A stretch of 7,985 bases of DNA from Pseudomonadota bacterium (GTDB lineage: Bacteria; Pseudomonadota; Alphaproteobacteria; Parvibaculales; Parvibaculaceae): contig JAJXZC010000249.1 in the NCBI GenBank assembly GCA_021780275.1, positions 1 through 7,985 on the forward strand, in the 5' to 3' direction. Shown here piece after piece: positions 1-6,940 of this stretch. The notes beneath the pieces are model-generated. The model searched no databases. It was not told where the DNA came from and saw only the letters and a list, made by a program, of their open reading frames with translations. The position numbers and the translations under genes are program-made. The stretch's first letter is position 1; each line of letters begins with the position of its first letter.

Positions 1-99
1 CGCGGCTTCGCCTTCCGCGCCCTTGCCGGCCGGATGTGCGCTTGGCGTCGCGGCCGGTGTTCCGGCCTCCGCCTCGTCCTGTGTGGGCGCCTCGCTCAT
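1..99 (-). CDS. scpA: Segregation and condensation protein A, N-terminal 33 codons only (partial)
   Basis: An open reading frame starts with ATG at 99 and runs off the left edge without a stop. The 33 visible residues are low-complexity, rich in Ala, Glu, Pro and Gly, and carry no recognisable domain. The assignment therefore rests on position: in alphaproteobacteria the gene after argS, the SPOR-domain gene and nagZ is normally scpA, the kleisin subunit of the SMC-ScpAB condensin. Alphaproteobacterial ScpA proteins often begin with a disordered extension of this kind before the conserved kleisin domain. The start is well constrained: an in-frame TGA lies 12 codons upstream, no other ATG, GTG or TTG falls between, and AGGCGG sits just before the ATG as a ribosome binding site, although closer than ideal. 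A gap of 132 bases separates it from the nagZ stop, so it may have its own promoter. Confidence 0.6.
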   Translation of the reverse strand, partial: MSEAPTQDEAEAGTPAATPSAHPAGKGAEGEAA

Positions 100-231
100 G
101 CCGCCTATGTCGTTGATCTCGTTTGTCCCGCGTCAGCCTTGCCACATAGCTGACATGAACCGCTTATACCGCGCAGTCCCCGGCCACGGTACCCCGTTTC
201 TCCGCTTATCCCCAGCCATGAGAAGGCGGGA
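100..231 (-). promoter_or_regulatory. nagZ-scpA intergenic region, possible scpA promoter
   Basis: These 132 bases break the otherwise overlapping operon. On the minus strand TATAAG (169-164) could be a -10 box, but no matching -35 is clear. CCGCTTAT occurs twice (160-167 and 202-209), 42 bases apart, and GTCAGC/GCTGAC (132-137 and 149-154) form a 6-base inverted repeat. None is enough to name a site. Confidence 0.25.
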
Positions 232-1245
232 TCAGGCCAGCATGGACATGAGTTCGGCAAGCCGCGCCACGCCCGCCGATTCGTCGAAAGGCTCCGGGCG
301 GGTCAACCGCGCCAGCGCGGCGTTCGAGCGCGCAAGCGCCTTGCCGGAAAGCGTCGGCACCTCGGGTGAGACGGCCAGCATTTCGTCCATCTTGCCGTTG
401 CAGTGGAGAATGATGTCGCAGCCTGCCGCGAGGCTTGACCGGGCGCGCTCGGCCAGCGTTCCGGCCAGCGCCTGCATGGAGAGGTCATCGGACATGAGAA
501 AGCCGTCGAAGCCGATTTCCCGCCGGATCACCTCGGAAATGACTTTGGTCGAGGTCGTCGCGGGAGCCGCCGCATCGAGCGCCGTGTAGACCACATGCGC
601 CGTCATGGCGAGTGGCATGTCCGCCAGCGCCTTGAAGGGCGCGAAATCCGTCGCCGCCAGCGTTGCATGATCGCTGTCGACCACGGGCAGGCTCAGATGG
701 CTGTCGACGCCCGCGCGGCCATGTCCCGGAATGTGCTTGATGACGGGCAGGACGCCACCCGCGAGAAGCCCCTCGGCAGCGGCGCGGCCAAGGGCGATCA
801 CAGGATCGGGCGTGAGCCCATAGGCCCGGTCGCCGATCACGTCATGAGCGCCGGGCACTGGCACGTCGAGCACCGGCAGACAGTCCACATTGATCCCCAG
901 GGCGTGAAGCTCGGCGGCGATCAGGCGCGCGCCGAGACGCGCCGCCTCAAGCCCCTGCTCCTTCGAGCGCGCATAGAGATCGCCGAAACGCCGGCCGGCC
1001 GGATAGGCACGCCAATGCGGTGGCCTGAGCCGCGCGACGCGCCCGCCTTCCTGATCGATGAGGATGGGTGCCTCATGGCCCGCCGCCGTCCGCAACTCGC
1101 CGACGAGCCGCTTCACCTGCTCGGGCGTATCGATATTGCGCGCGAAGACGATGAAGCCCCAGGGCCGTACCTCGGCGAAGAAGCGCTTCTCCGCATCGGT
1201 GACCGACGTTCCCTCGCAGCCATATATCGCCGCAGAGAGCGACAT
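232..1245 (-). CDS. nagZ: Beta-N-acetylhexosaminidase NagZ (glycoside hydrolase family 3)
   Basis: This 337-residue protein is a cytoplasmic peptidoglycan-recycling enzyme. It removes N-acetylglucosamine from GlcNAc-1,6-anhydroMurNAc (peptides) that return from wall turnover. In bacteria with inducible AmpC beta-lactamase its products also feed the inducing signal. Family motifs are intact: IDQEGGRV at residues 63-70, KHIPGHG at 170-176, the Asp-Ser-His loop at 181-183 that supplies the acid/base His-Asp dyad, and SDDLSM at 252-257, whose first Asp (D253) aligns with the nucleophile. The length is normal for the single-domain Gram-negative form. An upstream GTG/ATG-type start near 1296 would add 17 residues, but MSLSAAIYG at 1245 is chosen because it overlaps the preceding stop as TGATG, which implies translational coupling to the SPOR gene, and because it matches the usual N-terminus of the family. 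Confidence 0.95.
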   Translation of the reverse strand: MSLSAAIYGCEGTSVTDAEKRFFAEVRPWGFIVFARNIDTPEQVKRLVGELRTAAGHEAPILIDQEGGRVARLRPPHWRAYPAGRRFGDLYARSKEQGLEAARLGARLIAAELHALGINVDCLPVLDVPVPGAHDVIGDRAYGLTPDPVIALGRAAAEGLLAGGVLPVIKHIPGHGRAGVDSHLSLPVVDSDHATLAATDFAPFKALADMPLAMTAHVVYTALDAAAPATTSTKVISEVIRREIGFDGFLMSDDLSMQALAGTLAERARSSLAAGCDIILHCNGKMDEMLAVSPEVPTLSGKALARSNAALARLTRPEPFDESAGVARLAELMSMLA

Positions 1246-2114
1246 CAGCGGGTCTTCACGAAACAGGCCTGCCCTTGCGCCTTCAGGCTGACGCAAAGCT
1301 CGGCAGCCTTGGGCTTGTCCATGTAGCCGCCGCGCAGACGGTAATAGATGCCCTTCGCGCCGAGATCGGCCCGCTGAATATCGGCAGAGAGGCCTGCCAG
1401 CGCGGGATACTTCTTCTGAAGCTTCTTGAACTCGGCCCGCGCGCTCGGCTCGTCGCGGAAAGCCGCAAGCTGGACGACATAACCGCCCGCTGTGACCGCC
1501 GCCGCTGGCGTTTCGGTCGCCGGGCCCGCAGCCGCTGCCGGAGCGGCAGTCGGGGCCACAGTGGCGGCTGGCGCCTCCGGCCGGGCCGCCGCCGCAACAG
1601 GCGGAACGGCCTGCTGTGCGACATTGCCCGTCGGAGCAGGCACCGCCCCGGGGGTAGCCGCAGGCGCGGTCGGCGCCGGGGTTGCCGCAGCAGGCGCGGG
1701 AGCCGCCACGGGCGGCGTCGGCTGCTTCATGGCCATCGGCTCTTCCGGGCTCGGCAGCAGATGTTCCGCGCCACCCTGGGAATCGGCCTTATCGCCCCCG
1801 CCGGACAGGCGGTCATAGACGGTCTTGTCCTGATGGGGAATCTCGATGCCGCCCGGATTGGTCGGCGCGACCTTGGTCGGGGAATCGTCGGCACGGATGA
1901 CGGGCGGATTGCCCTGCGCGCCCTGCTTCATGCCCTGCTTGTAGGCGAAGAAGACCACGCCAGCGAAGACCACGATGAGCGCGATGATCGCAAGCAGCAC
2001 GAGCGGACGGCGACGGCCCTCGTCCTCCTCGTCGGTCGCGTCATAGGTGTAGTAATCGTCCTCGTCTTCGTCGGGCTCGTAACTCAAACCCCGCCCCCGC
2101 TCACTGTCCGACAT
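1245..2114 (-). CDS. SPOR-domain membrane protein, peptidoglycan-binding
   Basis: This is a 289-residue bitopic inner-membrane protein. An acidic N-terminal cytoplasmic segment (residues 1-36, many Asp, Glu and Tyr, ending in RRR) is followed by one hydrophobic helix at about 37-58. The positive-inside rule puts the C-terminus in the periplasm. Residues 68-102 form a less repetitive stretch (PVIRADDSPTKV, then PGGIEIPHQDKTVYDRL). An Ala/Pro-rich linker covers about 131-208. A SPOR domain occupies 210-289, beginning GYVVQLAAF and containing YYRLRGGY. SPOR domains bind denuded glycan strands at the division septum, so a role in division or wall remodelling is likely but not shown. The gene starts inside the argS stop (TGATG overlap), with a strong GAGGAG ribosome binding site 8 bases upstream of the ATG. 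It is in turn coupled to nagZ. No specific gene name can be assigned. Confidence 0.9.
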   Translation of the reverse strand: MSDSERGRGLSYEPDEDEDDYYTYDATDEEDEGRRRPLVLLAIIALIVVFAGVVFFAYKQGMKQGAQGNPPVIRADDSPTKVAPTNPGGIEIPHQDKTVYDRLSGGGDKADSQGGAEHLLPSPEEPMAMKQPTPPVAAPAPAAATPAPTAPAATPGAVPAPTGNVAQQAVPPVAAAARPEAPAATVAPTAAPAAAAGPATETPAAAVTAGGYVVQLAAFRDEPSARAEFKKLQKKYPALAGLSADIQRADLGAKGIYYRLRGGYMDKPKAAELCVSLKAQGQACFVKTR

Positions 2115-3859
2115 CAGCGCATCTCCTCGGCCGGCTCAACTCCAAGAATCGCGAGTCCAGCGGCGATGACATAGGCCGCCGCGCGAATCATCGCCAGACG
2201 GGCAAGCGTAACATCCCGGCGTTCACCAATGATAAATCGCAAGCCGGGCTCGTCCTTACCCTTGTTCCAGAGCCCGTGGAAGGCGGAGGCGAGGTCGTTG
2301 AGGGCAAAGGCGATGCGATGCGGCTCATGCGCGACCGCCGCCTGCTCGATCTGGCGCGGGAAGCCCGCAAGGAGCCGGACAAGGGCGAGTTCCGCCTCGT
2401 CCGTGAGCACGGTCAGGTCTGCGGCGGCAAGGCTGTCGTCGGAAATATCGACGCCCGTTTCCTTCGCGTTGCGCAACACCGAATGGATACGCGCATGGGC
2501 GTACTGCACATAGAAGACCGGGTTGTCGCGCGACTGTTCCATCACCTTGGCGAAGTCGAAGTCGAGCGGCGCGTCGTTCTTGCGCGTCAGCATCATGAAA
2601 CGCACGACATCCTTGCCGACCTCATCCACCACATCGCGCAGCGTTACGAAATCGCCCGCGCGCTTCGACATGCGGAAGGGCTCGCCATTGCGGAAAAGAC
2701 GAACCAGCTGGCAGACCTTGACGTCGATCTCGGCCTTGCCGTCGGTGATCGCAGCAACAGCCGCCTTCACGCGCTTGATATAGCCGGCGTGATCGGCGCC
2801 CCAGACGTCGATCAGCGTGTTGTAGCCACGATTGAACTTGTCAAAGTGGTAGGCGATGTCCGGCGCGAAATAGGTCCAGGTTCCGTCGGACTTTTTCAGC
2901 GCCCGGTCGGTGTCGTCGCCAAACTGTGTGGAGCGGAAAAGCGTCTGCGGGCGCGGCTCCCAATCGTCGGGAAGCTCGCCCTTGGGCGGCTCGAGAACGC
3001 CGGTATAGATAAGCCCCTTCTGCTCCAGCAGCTTCAGCGTCGCTTCAATCGCGCCGGAGGCATGCAGCGTGCGTTCGGAGAAGAAGACTTCATGGTCGAT
3101 ACCGAGCACGGCGAGGTCGCCGCGAATGAGTTCCATCATCGCGTCGATGGAGGCATTGCGGACGATGGGAAGCCATTCGGCCTCTTCCATTTTCGCCAGC
3201 GCGTCGCCATGTTCGGCGGCGAGCATCGTGCCCACGGGCTTCAGGTAATCGCCGGGATAGAGCCCTTCGGGGATCGAGATCGTCTCCCCGAGCGCTTCGC
3301 GGTAGCGCAGATAGGCGCTGCGGGCGAGCACCTCGATCTGGCCGCCGGCGTCGTTGATGTAATATTCGCGGCAGACGGTGTGGCCGACTTTCTCGAGAAG
3401 GTTGGCCAGCGCGTCGCCGAAGACTGCGCCGCGCACATGGCCGACATGCATCGGCCCCGTCGGATTGGCGGACACATATTCGACGTTCACGCGCTCGCTC
3501 TTGCCGAGGTCGCTCGCGCCATAGGTCGCGCCGCTCCGGAGAATGGCGGGAACGGCGGCGCGCCACATGTCCGGCTTGAGGCGCAGGTTGATGAAGCCCG
3601 GCCCGGCGATGGTGACTTCCGTCACCGATTCCTCGGCAGCGAGCTTGGCGGCGAGTTTCTCGGCCAGCTGACGCGGCTGAACGCCTGCGGGCTTCGCCAG
3701 CACCATGGCCGCATTGGTCGAAAGATCGCCGTGTGAAGGATCGCGAGGCGGCTCGACGGCGAGGCGCGACGTATCGAGCCCCGGAGGAATCACCCCCTCG
3801 CTCGCCAGAGCCTCAAGCCCTGCCTTCACACGCTCTTCGAAGTGCCGAAAAATATTCAT
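2114..3859 (-). CDS. argS: Arginyl-tRNA synthetase
   Basis: The 581-residue class I aminoacyl-tRNA synthetase charges tRNA-Arg with arginine in the cytoplasm. The N-terminal additional domain covers roughly residues 1-95. The catalytic core carries [16 protein letters not shown] at 126-141, in which HVGH is the HIGH signature, and RMSKRAG at 396-402, which takes the place of KMSKS; this variation is usual in ArgS. An ADH-type motif in [12 protein letters not shown] lies at 352-363. The DALR anticodon-binding domain runs from about 450 to the end. The length is typical for alphaproteobacteria. The ATG start gives the standard N-terminus (MNIFRHFEE). The ribosome binding site is weak (GGATCCC immediately before the ATG). 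It is the first gene of the minus-strand operon here, because the next gene upstream lies on the other strand. Confidence 0.98.
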   Translation of the reverse strand: MNIFRHFEERVKAGLEALASEGVIPPGLDTSRLAVEPPRDPSHGDLSTNAAMVLAKPAGVQPRQLAEKLAAKLAAEESVTEVTIAGPGFINLRLKPDMWRAAVPAILRSGATYGASDLGKSERVNVEYVSANPTGPMHVGHVRGAVFGDALANLLEKVGHTVCREYYINDAGGQIEVLARSAYLRYREALGETISIPEGLYPGDYLKPVGTMLAAEHGDALAKMEEAEWLPIVRNASIDAMMELIRGDLAVLGIDHEVFFSERTLHASGAIEATLKLLEQKGLIYTGVLEPPKGELPDDWEPRPQTLFRSTQFGDDTDRALKKSDGTWTYFAPDIAYHFDKFNRGYNTLIDVWGADHAGYIKRVKAAVAAITDGKAEIDVKVCQLVRLFRNGEPFRMSKRAGDFVTLRDVVDEVGKDVVRFMMLTRKNDAPLDFDFAKVMEQSRDNPVFYVQYAHARIHSVLRNAKETGVDISDDSLAAADLTVLTDEAELALVRLLAGFPRQIEQAAVAHEPHRIAFALNDLASAFHGLWNKGKDEPGLRFIIGERRDVTLARLAMIRAAAYVIAAGLAILGVEPAEEMR

Positions 3860-4001
3860 GGGATCCGTCGCTTAACCCTGTTTTGGGCGCGCACTCTAAC
3901 GGCTGGCAGGTGCGCTTTCCAGTCGCTTCGGGGCTTAAGGGCTACTCCCTAGCGACAAAATGCTCCTTTCACGCGCCCGCGCGGCATGATTGTCTCATCT
4001 C

Positions 4002-4400
4002 ATGCAAATCGGCGGGGCATATCGCGGGAGCGACCTTCTCCACACCATCCGGAACCGGATGGCGGGCGTCGCATTTCTTGCGATCTTCCTGCATGTCGTG
4101 GTGCCGACGGCCTACGAGATTTCTGGTCCCTCCGTCGCAGGCCTGATGAAGACCGTCATCTGCTCCGGCGGCATTGCGACCGAGGTCTATATCGACGCGG
4201 ACGGCAAACCCGTCCACCCGGCGAATTCCGGCCATCAGGACTGCAAGTTCTCCTGCCTGCATCATTGCGCTGCGCTCGCCGTTTCGGCGCTGACCATTGC
4301 CTCCCCCTCCTGGACGATCCTCCTCGCCGTCCTGACAGGTGCCGAATCCGCCCCGGCGCATGTCGTCCATGCCTCGAACCCACGCGGGCCTCCGGCCTGA
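4002..4400 (+). CDS. Small Cys/His-rich membrane-associated protein, DUF2946-like
   Basis: This is a 132-residue protein with a short hydrophobic segment (about residues 20-38), which may be a signal peptide or membrane anchor. A second weak hydrophobic stretch lies at about 90-112. Cysteines fall at 54 (VICSGG) and at 81, 85 and 89 in the pattern C-x3-C-x3-C with adjacent histidines (H72, H78, H87, H88). The protein ends in NPRGPPA. The Cys spacing and the RGPP tail resemble DUF2946-type proteins, some of which occur near copper genes; metal binding here is inferred only. The start is uncertain: no good ribosome binding site precedes ATG 4002. A TTG at 3990 and an ATG at 4059 (weak GGAA upstream) are alternatives, and the latter would place the hydrophobic segment right at the N-terminus. 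It lies alone on the plus strand between dgt and argS and ends just before an intrinsic terminator, which supports it being a real gene. Confidence 0.7.
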   Translation: MQIGGAYRGSDLLHTIRNRMAGVAFLAIFLHVVVPTAYEISGPSVAGLMKTVICSGGIATEVYIDADGKPVHPANSGHQDCKFSCLHHCAALAVSALTIASPSWTILLAVLTGAESAPAHVVHASNPRGPPA

Positions 4401-4425
4401 CGCGCCTGTTGCCTGGCGCCTCTTC

Positions 4426-4456
4426 AGGTCCGCGAGCTTCGCTTGCGGGCTTTTTT
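4426..4456 (+). terminator. Intrinsic terminator after the DUF2946-like gene
   Basis: Arms 4428-4437 (GTCCGCGAGC) and 4441-4450 (GCTTGCGGGC) form a 10-pair stem with two G-U pairs around a three-base TTC loop, immediately followed by six T residues (4451-4456). It lies 26 bases after the TGA of the plus-strand gene and 14 bases before the end of dgt on the other strand. Read in the dgt direction the hairpin is preceded, not followed, by the U tract, so it should work efficiently only for the plus-strand transcript. Confidence 0.88.
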
Positions 4457-4469
4457 ATTTGCTGAACGA

Positions 4470-5660
4470 TCAGGCGCGCGGATCGTCGAGATCGAAAAGA
4501 CGCTGATGCTCTTCGATCGCGAACTTGTCCGTCATGCCAGCGATGTAATCGCAGACGCGCCGCGCGGTCTTCACGCCCTCGACTCCGTCGCAGCCCTGCT
4601 GCCATTCGGGGGGCAACAGATCGGGCTCGGCATGAAACAGTCCGAAGAGATCGCGCACGATGCGCTTCGCCTTGCTCATGGAACGGTTGACGCGATAGTG
4701 GCGATACATGCGCGTGAAGAGAAATTCCTTCAGCGTCGCGTTGTTCTCGTTCATCTCTCGCGAAAAGGAAACCAAAGGGCGGTCGAGCGCGCGGACATCG
4801 GCGGCGGATTGCGGCTTCGCCGCGGCGATGCGCGACTTCGTTTCAGCAATGACATCTCCGATCATGCTGCCGATCAGGCGGCGCACGGATTCATGGATGA
4901 CACGGTTCGTTTCGAGCCCCGGATATTTGTCGATAACGGCGCGGAAAATGTCGCCGACATGCGGCAGGGCCATGAGATCGTAAATGGTGAAGAGCCCGGC
5001 CCTGAGCCCATCGTCGATATCGTGATTGTCATAGGCGATATCGTCGGAGAGGGCCGCGACCTGCGCTTCCGGTCCTGCATAGGTCGCGAGTTCAAGATCC
5101 TGCGTCGCGGCATATTCCGCCAGCGCGCGCGGCAGATCGGCCATGGTCCGGTTCGGCGTGAGCAGCGGCCCGTTGTGTTTGACGAGGCCTTCAAGCGTCT
5201 CCCAGCAAAGGTTCAGCCCGTCGAACTCGGGATAGCGATGTTCGAGCTTGGTCACGATCCGGAGCGTCTGGGCATTGTGGTCGAAGCCGCCGAACCCTTC
5301 CATGCAGGCATCGAGCGCCACCTCGCCCGCATGGCCGAAAGGCGTGTGCCCAAGGTCGTGGGCCAGCGCCAGGGTCTCCGCGAGGTCTTCGTCGAGCCCC
5401 AGCACCCGGCTGATCGAGCGGGCGATCTGGGCCACTTCCAGCGAATGGCTGAGGCGCGTCCGGTAATTGTCGCCCTCGTGATAGACGAAGACCTGCGTCT
5501 TGTATTTGAGGCGCCGGAACGCGACCGAGTGGATGATGCGGTCGCGGTCGCGCTGAAAGGCCGTGCGGGTCGCGCTGTCGGGCTCGGAGTGGAGCCTCCC
5601 CCGGCTCGCTTCGGCTCGGGTCGCGTAGGGAGCGGTCGCGGCTGGGTTTGAAAGCGACAA
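4470..5660 (-). CDS. dgt: Deoxyguanosinetriphosphate triphosphohydrolase-like protein (HD domain)
   Basis: This 396-residue HD-superfamily enzyme hydrolyses dNTPs to deoxynucleosides and triphosphate and so regulates nucleotide pools; in this subfamily the preferred substrate is not certain. The metal-binding set is present: H72 (RLSHSLEV), H101-D102 ([15 protein letters not shown]) and Asp 206/207 in [13 protein letters not shown]. The N-terminal signature SRGRLHSEP...[11 protein letters not shown]...[11 protein letters not shown] is also present. The start is TTG at 5660. An in-frame TAA lies 15 codons upstream, there is no ATG or GTG in between, and the next downstream starts would remove the conserved N-terminus. 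A GGGGAC element 8 bases upstream can act as a ribosome binding site. The gene diverges from erpA, the usual alphaproteobacterial arrangement, and points towards argS, from which it is separated by a plus-strand gene. Confidence 0.93.
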   Translation of the reverse strand: MSLSNPAATAPYATRAEASRGRLHSEPDSATRTAFQRDRDRIIHSVAFRRLKYKTQVFVYHEGDNYRTRLSHSLEVAQIARSISRVLGLDEDLAETLALAHDLGHTPFGHAGEVALDACMEGFGGFDHNAQTLRIVTKLEHRYPEFDGLNLCWETLEGLVKHNGPLLTPNRTMADLPRALAEYAATQDLELATYAGPEAQVAALSDDIAYDNHDIDDGLRAGLFTIYDLMALPHVGDIFRAVIDKYPGLETNRVIHESVRRLIGSMIGDVIAETKSRIAAAKPQSAADVRALDRPLVSFSREMNENNATLKEFLFTRMYRHYRVNRSMSKAKRIVRDLFGLFHAEPDLLPPEWQQGCDGVEGVKTARRVCDYIAGMTDKFAIEEHQRLFDLDDPRA

Positions 5661-5804
5661 GTAACTACGTCCCCGATTGGTGGCCGAATGGCTGACGCGG
5701 GTTTAAATCTTCGCCCACGACGATTACATGTCCGATAGGCTATACTTAGTATCGTTCCAGAGTAAAAGCCCAATCCCCGTGGGGATATGGCTGGAGTGAA
5801 CTGC
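5661..5804. promoter_or_regulatory. Divergent dgt/erpA promoter region with a palindrome
   Basis: This 144-base intergenic region is clearly more AT-rich than its flanks between about 5701 and 5770. For erpA, TATACT at 5741-5746 is a plausible -10 box 59 bases before the ATG, but no good -35 hexamer is seen at the right distance. The same place holds the perfect palindrome ATACT-T-AGTAT (5742-5752), which could be an operator overlapping the promoter. I could not match it to a known IscR, RirA or Irr consensus. No clear dgt promoter is visible. Confidence 0.4.
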
Positions 5805-6167
5805 ATGAGCGACACGCTGACCGAGATCAGGCCGGGCACCGGCAAGCCCATCACGTTGAGCGACCGGGCCGCGAAAAGGATTCTCGAGATTCTCTCCGGC
5901 GAGGACGAGGGCGTGACGCTGCGCGTGTCCGTTTCCGGCGGCGGCTGCTCCGGCTTTCAATATGGCTTCACGCTGGACGATCACCGCGACGCTGACGACC
6001 TGGCCATCGAGAATGCGGGCGCGACGGTGCTGATCGATTCGGTCTCGGTGATGTATCTCGAAGGATCGGAAATCGACTTCGTGGACGACCTGATCGGCTC
6101 GGCCTTCAAAATCCACAACCCGAACGCCACTGCCTCCTGCGGCTGCGGCACCTCATTCTCGGTCTGA
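5805..6167 (+). CDS. erpA: A-type iron-sulfur cluster carrier/insertion protein ErpA
   Basis: This 120-residue HesB/IscA-family protein carries Fe-S clusters from the assembly scaffold to apo-enzymes in the cytoplasm. The three cluster-ligating cysteines are present: C48 in SVSGGGCSGFQYGF and C112 and C114 in the C-terminal SCGCGTSFSV. NPNATASCGCG and the YLEGSEIDFVDDLIGSAFKI segment are typical of the ErpA/SufA branch; ErpA versus another A-type carrier cannot be settled from sequence alone. The start at 5805 is preferred over an in-frame ATG at 5787 because GGAGTGA lies at the right distance before it and because MSDTLTEIRP resembles family N-termini. It diverges from dgt and converges with the membrane-protein gene, leaving only 12 bases between their stops. 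No isc or suf genes are visible in the window. Confidence 0.93.
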   Translation: MSDTLTEIRPGTGKPITLSDRAAKRILEILSGEDEGVTLRVSVSGGGCSGFQYGFTLDDHRDADDLAIENAGATVLIDSVSVMYLEGSEIDFVDDLIGSAFKIHNPNATASCGCGTSFSV

Positions 6168-6179
6168 GCGGGCTTCCGG

Positions 6180-6566
6180 CTATTGGCCCACAGCCAGCCG
6201 CATCAGGAAGGGTTCGATTGCGACATAGGTGTAAAGGCAATAAGCACCGATGGAGACGATGGGTGACAGGATGAGCATCACCACAGTCGCTCTGCCATGC
6301 ACCATGACACCGAGAATCGAGCAGAAAAGGCAGATCGCCGGCACCCAGACGCCAAGCGTCGCGATGGCCCAATAGACCTCGATATCCTGCTTTACCGTGA
6401 GCGGCGGAAGCGCCGACATGGTCAACATGCCCTGCACGAGCGTCATGAAAGCCGCAAGGATGCCAATAACACTGAGAAGGCAACGCTCCGTCAGGTTTGC
6501 CGGCGCATGATATGCGCGGGCTATCTGCCGGTCCTTTGGTCTACTGACCACAGCACGTGTCACCAC
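6180..6566 (-). CDS. Small three-helix membrane protein, function unknown
   Basis: I do not recognise this 128-residue protein. A short basic, hydrophilic N-terminus (residues 1-28, RPKDRQIAR) precedes three hydrophobic segments at about 29-50, 63-88 and 93-115, so it is predicted to sit in the inner membrane. There are three Cys residues (29, 79, 82) plus Cys110, and no catalytic motif. Two adjacent GTG codons (6566 and 6563) can serve as start. A long purine run, GGGGAGGGAG, lies in front of them with GGAGG 9 bases from the first GTG, which is one of the best ribosome binding sites in the window and the main reason to trust this gene. The stop is TAG. It converges with erpA and lies 158 bases downstream of the 59-residue protein gene on the same strand, separated from it by a terminator-like element. 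Confidence 0.75.
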   Translation of the reverse strand: MVTRAVVSRPKDRQIARAYHAPANLTERCLLSVIGILAAFMTLVQGMLTMSALPPLTVKQDIEVYWAIATLGVWVPAICLFCSILGVMVHGRATVVMLILSPIVSIGAYCLYTYVAIEPFLMRLAVGQ

Positions 6567-6652
6567 TTCCGACTCCCTCCCCAGGAGTATTTTTGTTGGT
6601 GACGATGCTGAGGCTTCTTTTTGCCGCCGTCAATTACCTTCATTAAACTGTT

Positions 6653-6693
6653 AAAAGCCGCCCCGGAAAGGGGCGCCTCTTGCCGCGCCCCTT
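6653..6693 (-). terminator. Overlapping hairpins, probable terminator after the small acidic protein gene
   Basis: On the minus strand three segments occur in order: AAGGGGCGC (6693-6685), its exact complement GCGCCCCTT (6676-6668), and GGGGCG (6664-6659), which is followed by GC and TTTT (6656-6653). The middle segment can pair with the first (9 pairs, 8-base loop) or with the third (6 pairs CGCCCC/GGGGCG, loop TTTCC). The second structure, with its short loop and trailing T run, has the form of an intrinsic terminator although the T tract is short. It starts 31 bases after the small-protein stop. Confidence 0.6.
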
Positions 6694-6724
6694 CATATCC
6701 ATGCGGGTTCGGCGATACCGCGAC

Positions 6725-6904
6725 TCAGGCCGACGTGTTGACGACGGTACCGGTTCCCGGCCGCGGAGACGCACCCGACGAAGCGGCACCCGCACCCTCG
6801 TCGCCGTCGTGATCGTTGCTTGCTCCGACTTCCGGTCCCGGCGCTTCCTGTGCTTCAGGCTTCTTGAGCACTGGCATTGCGCCTGCGACGCTCGACACAT
6901 TCAT
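6725..6904 (-). CDS. Small acidic protein of 59 residues, function unknown
   Basis: This short frame begins with ATG at 6904 and ends with TGA at 6725-6727. Its ribosome binding site is excellent: AAAGGAA with a 7-base spacer to the ATG. The protein begins MNVSSVAGAMPVLKKPEAQE, has an acidic Asn/Asp/Gly centre (NDHDGDEG, residues 30-37), a Gly/Ala/Ser-rich stretch, and ends PGTGTVVNTSA. There is no signal peptide, membrane segment or cysteine, and it is probably disordered and cytoplasmic. The compact layout of N-terminal VSSV, acidic middle and C-terminal GTGTVVN tail looks like a conserved alphaproteobacterial small-protein type, but I cannot name a family. It diverges from xthA across 110 bases and is followed by a terminator-like hairpin, consistent with a single-gene unit. 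Overlapping frames on both strands are Arg-rich and lack ribosome binding sites. Confidence 0.7.
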   Translation of the reverse strand: MNVSSVAGAMPVLKKPEAQEAPGPEVGASNDHDGDEGAGAASSGASPRPGTGTVVNTSA

Positions 6905-6940
6905 GCGATGTTCCTTTATATGTTAGCCGGGCATTCCACA

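Noticed and set aside
1246..1296. Longer NagZ with 17 extra N-terminal residues
   Set aside because: The extension lies wholly within the SPOR coding region, and the TGATG-coupled ATG at 1245 gives the family-typical N-terminus.
1497..1722. Repetitive GC-rich stretch that looks like a tandem repeat
   Set aside because: It is simply the Ala/Pro codons (GCN/CCN) of the SPOR protein linker, without a fixed repeat unit.
595..2174. Plus-strand frames opposite nagZ and the SPOR gene
   Set aside because: They are antisense shadows. The Ala/Pro linker of the SPOR protein gives Gly/Arg-rich translations on the other strand, with no ribosome binding sites or motifs.
2276..3736. Long plus-strand open frame of 486 codons opposite argS
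   Set aside because: It is antisense to a clearly recognised argS, gives an Arg/Gly/Val/Asp-rich composition with no domain, and is the usual long shadow frame of GC-rich DNA.
4443..5651. Long plus-strand open frame of 402 codons opposite dgt
   Set aside because: It mirrors dgt codon by codon in the antisense direction, has no recognisable domain, and its beginning overlaps the terminator of the plus-strand gene before it.
5735..5765. Irr/ICE, IscR or EcfG (GGAAC...CGTT) site upstream of erpA
   Set aside because: Only fragments match. GGAAC on the minus strand has no CGTT at the required spacing, and the palindrome does not fit the iron-regulator consensus sequences I know.
5787..5804. Earlier ATG for erpA
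   Set aside because: It lacks a convincing ribosome binding site, and its first codons overlap the GGAGTGA element that serves the ATG at 5805.
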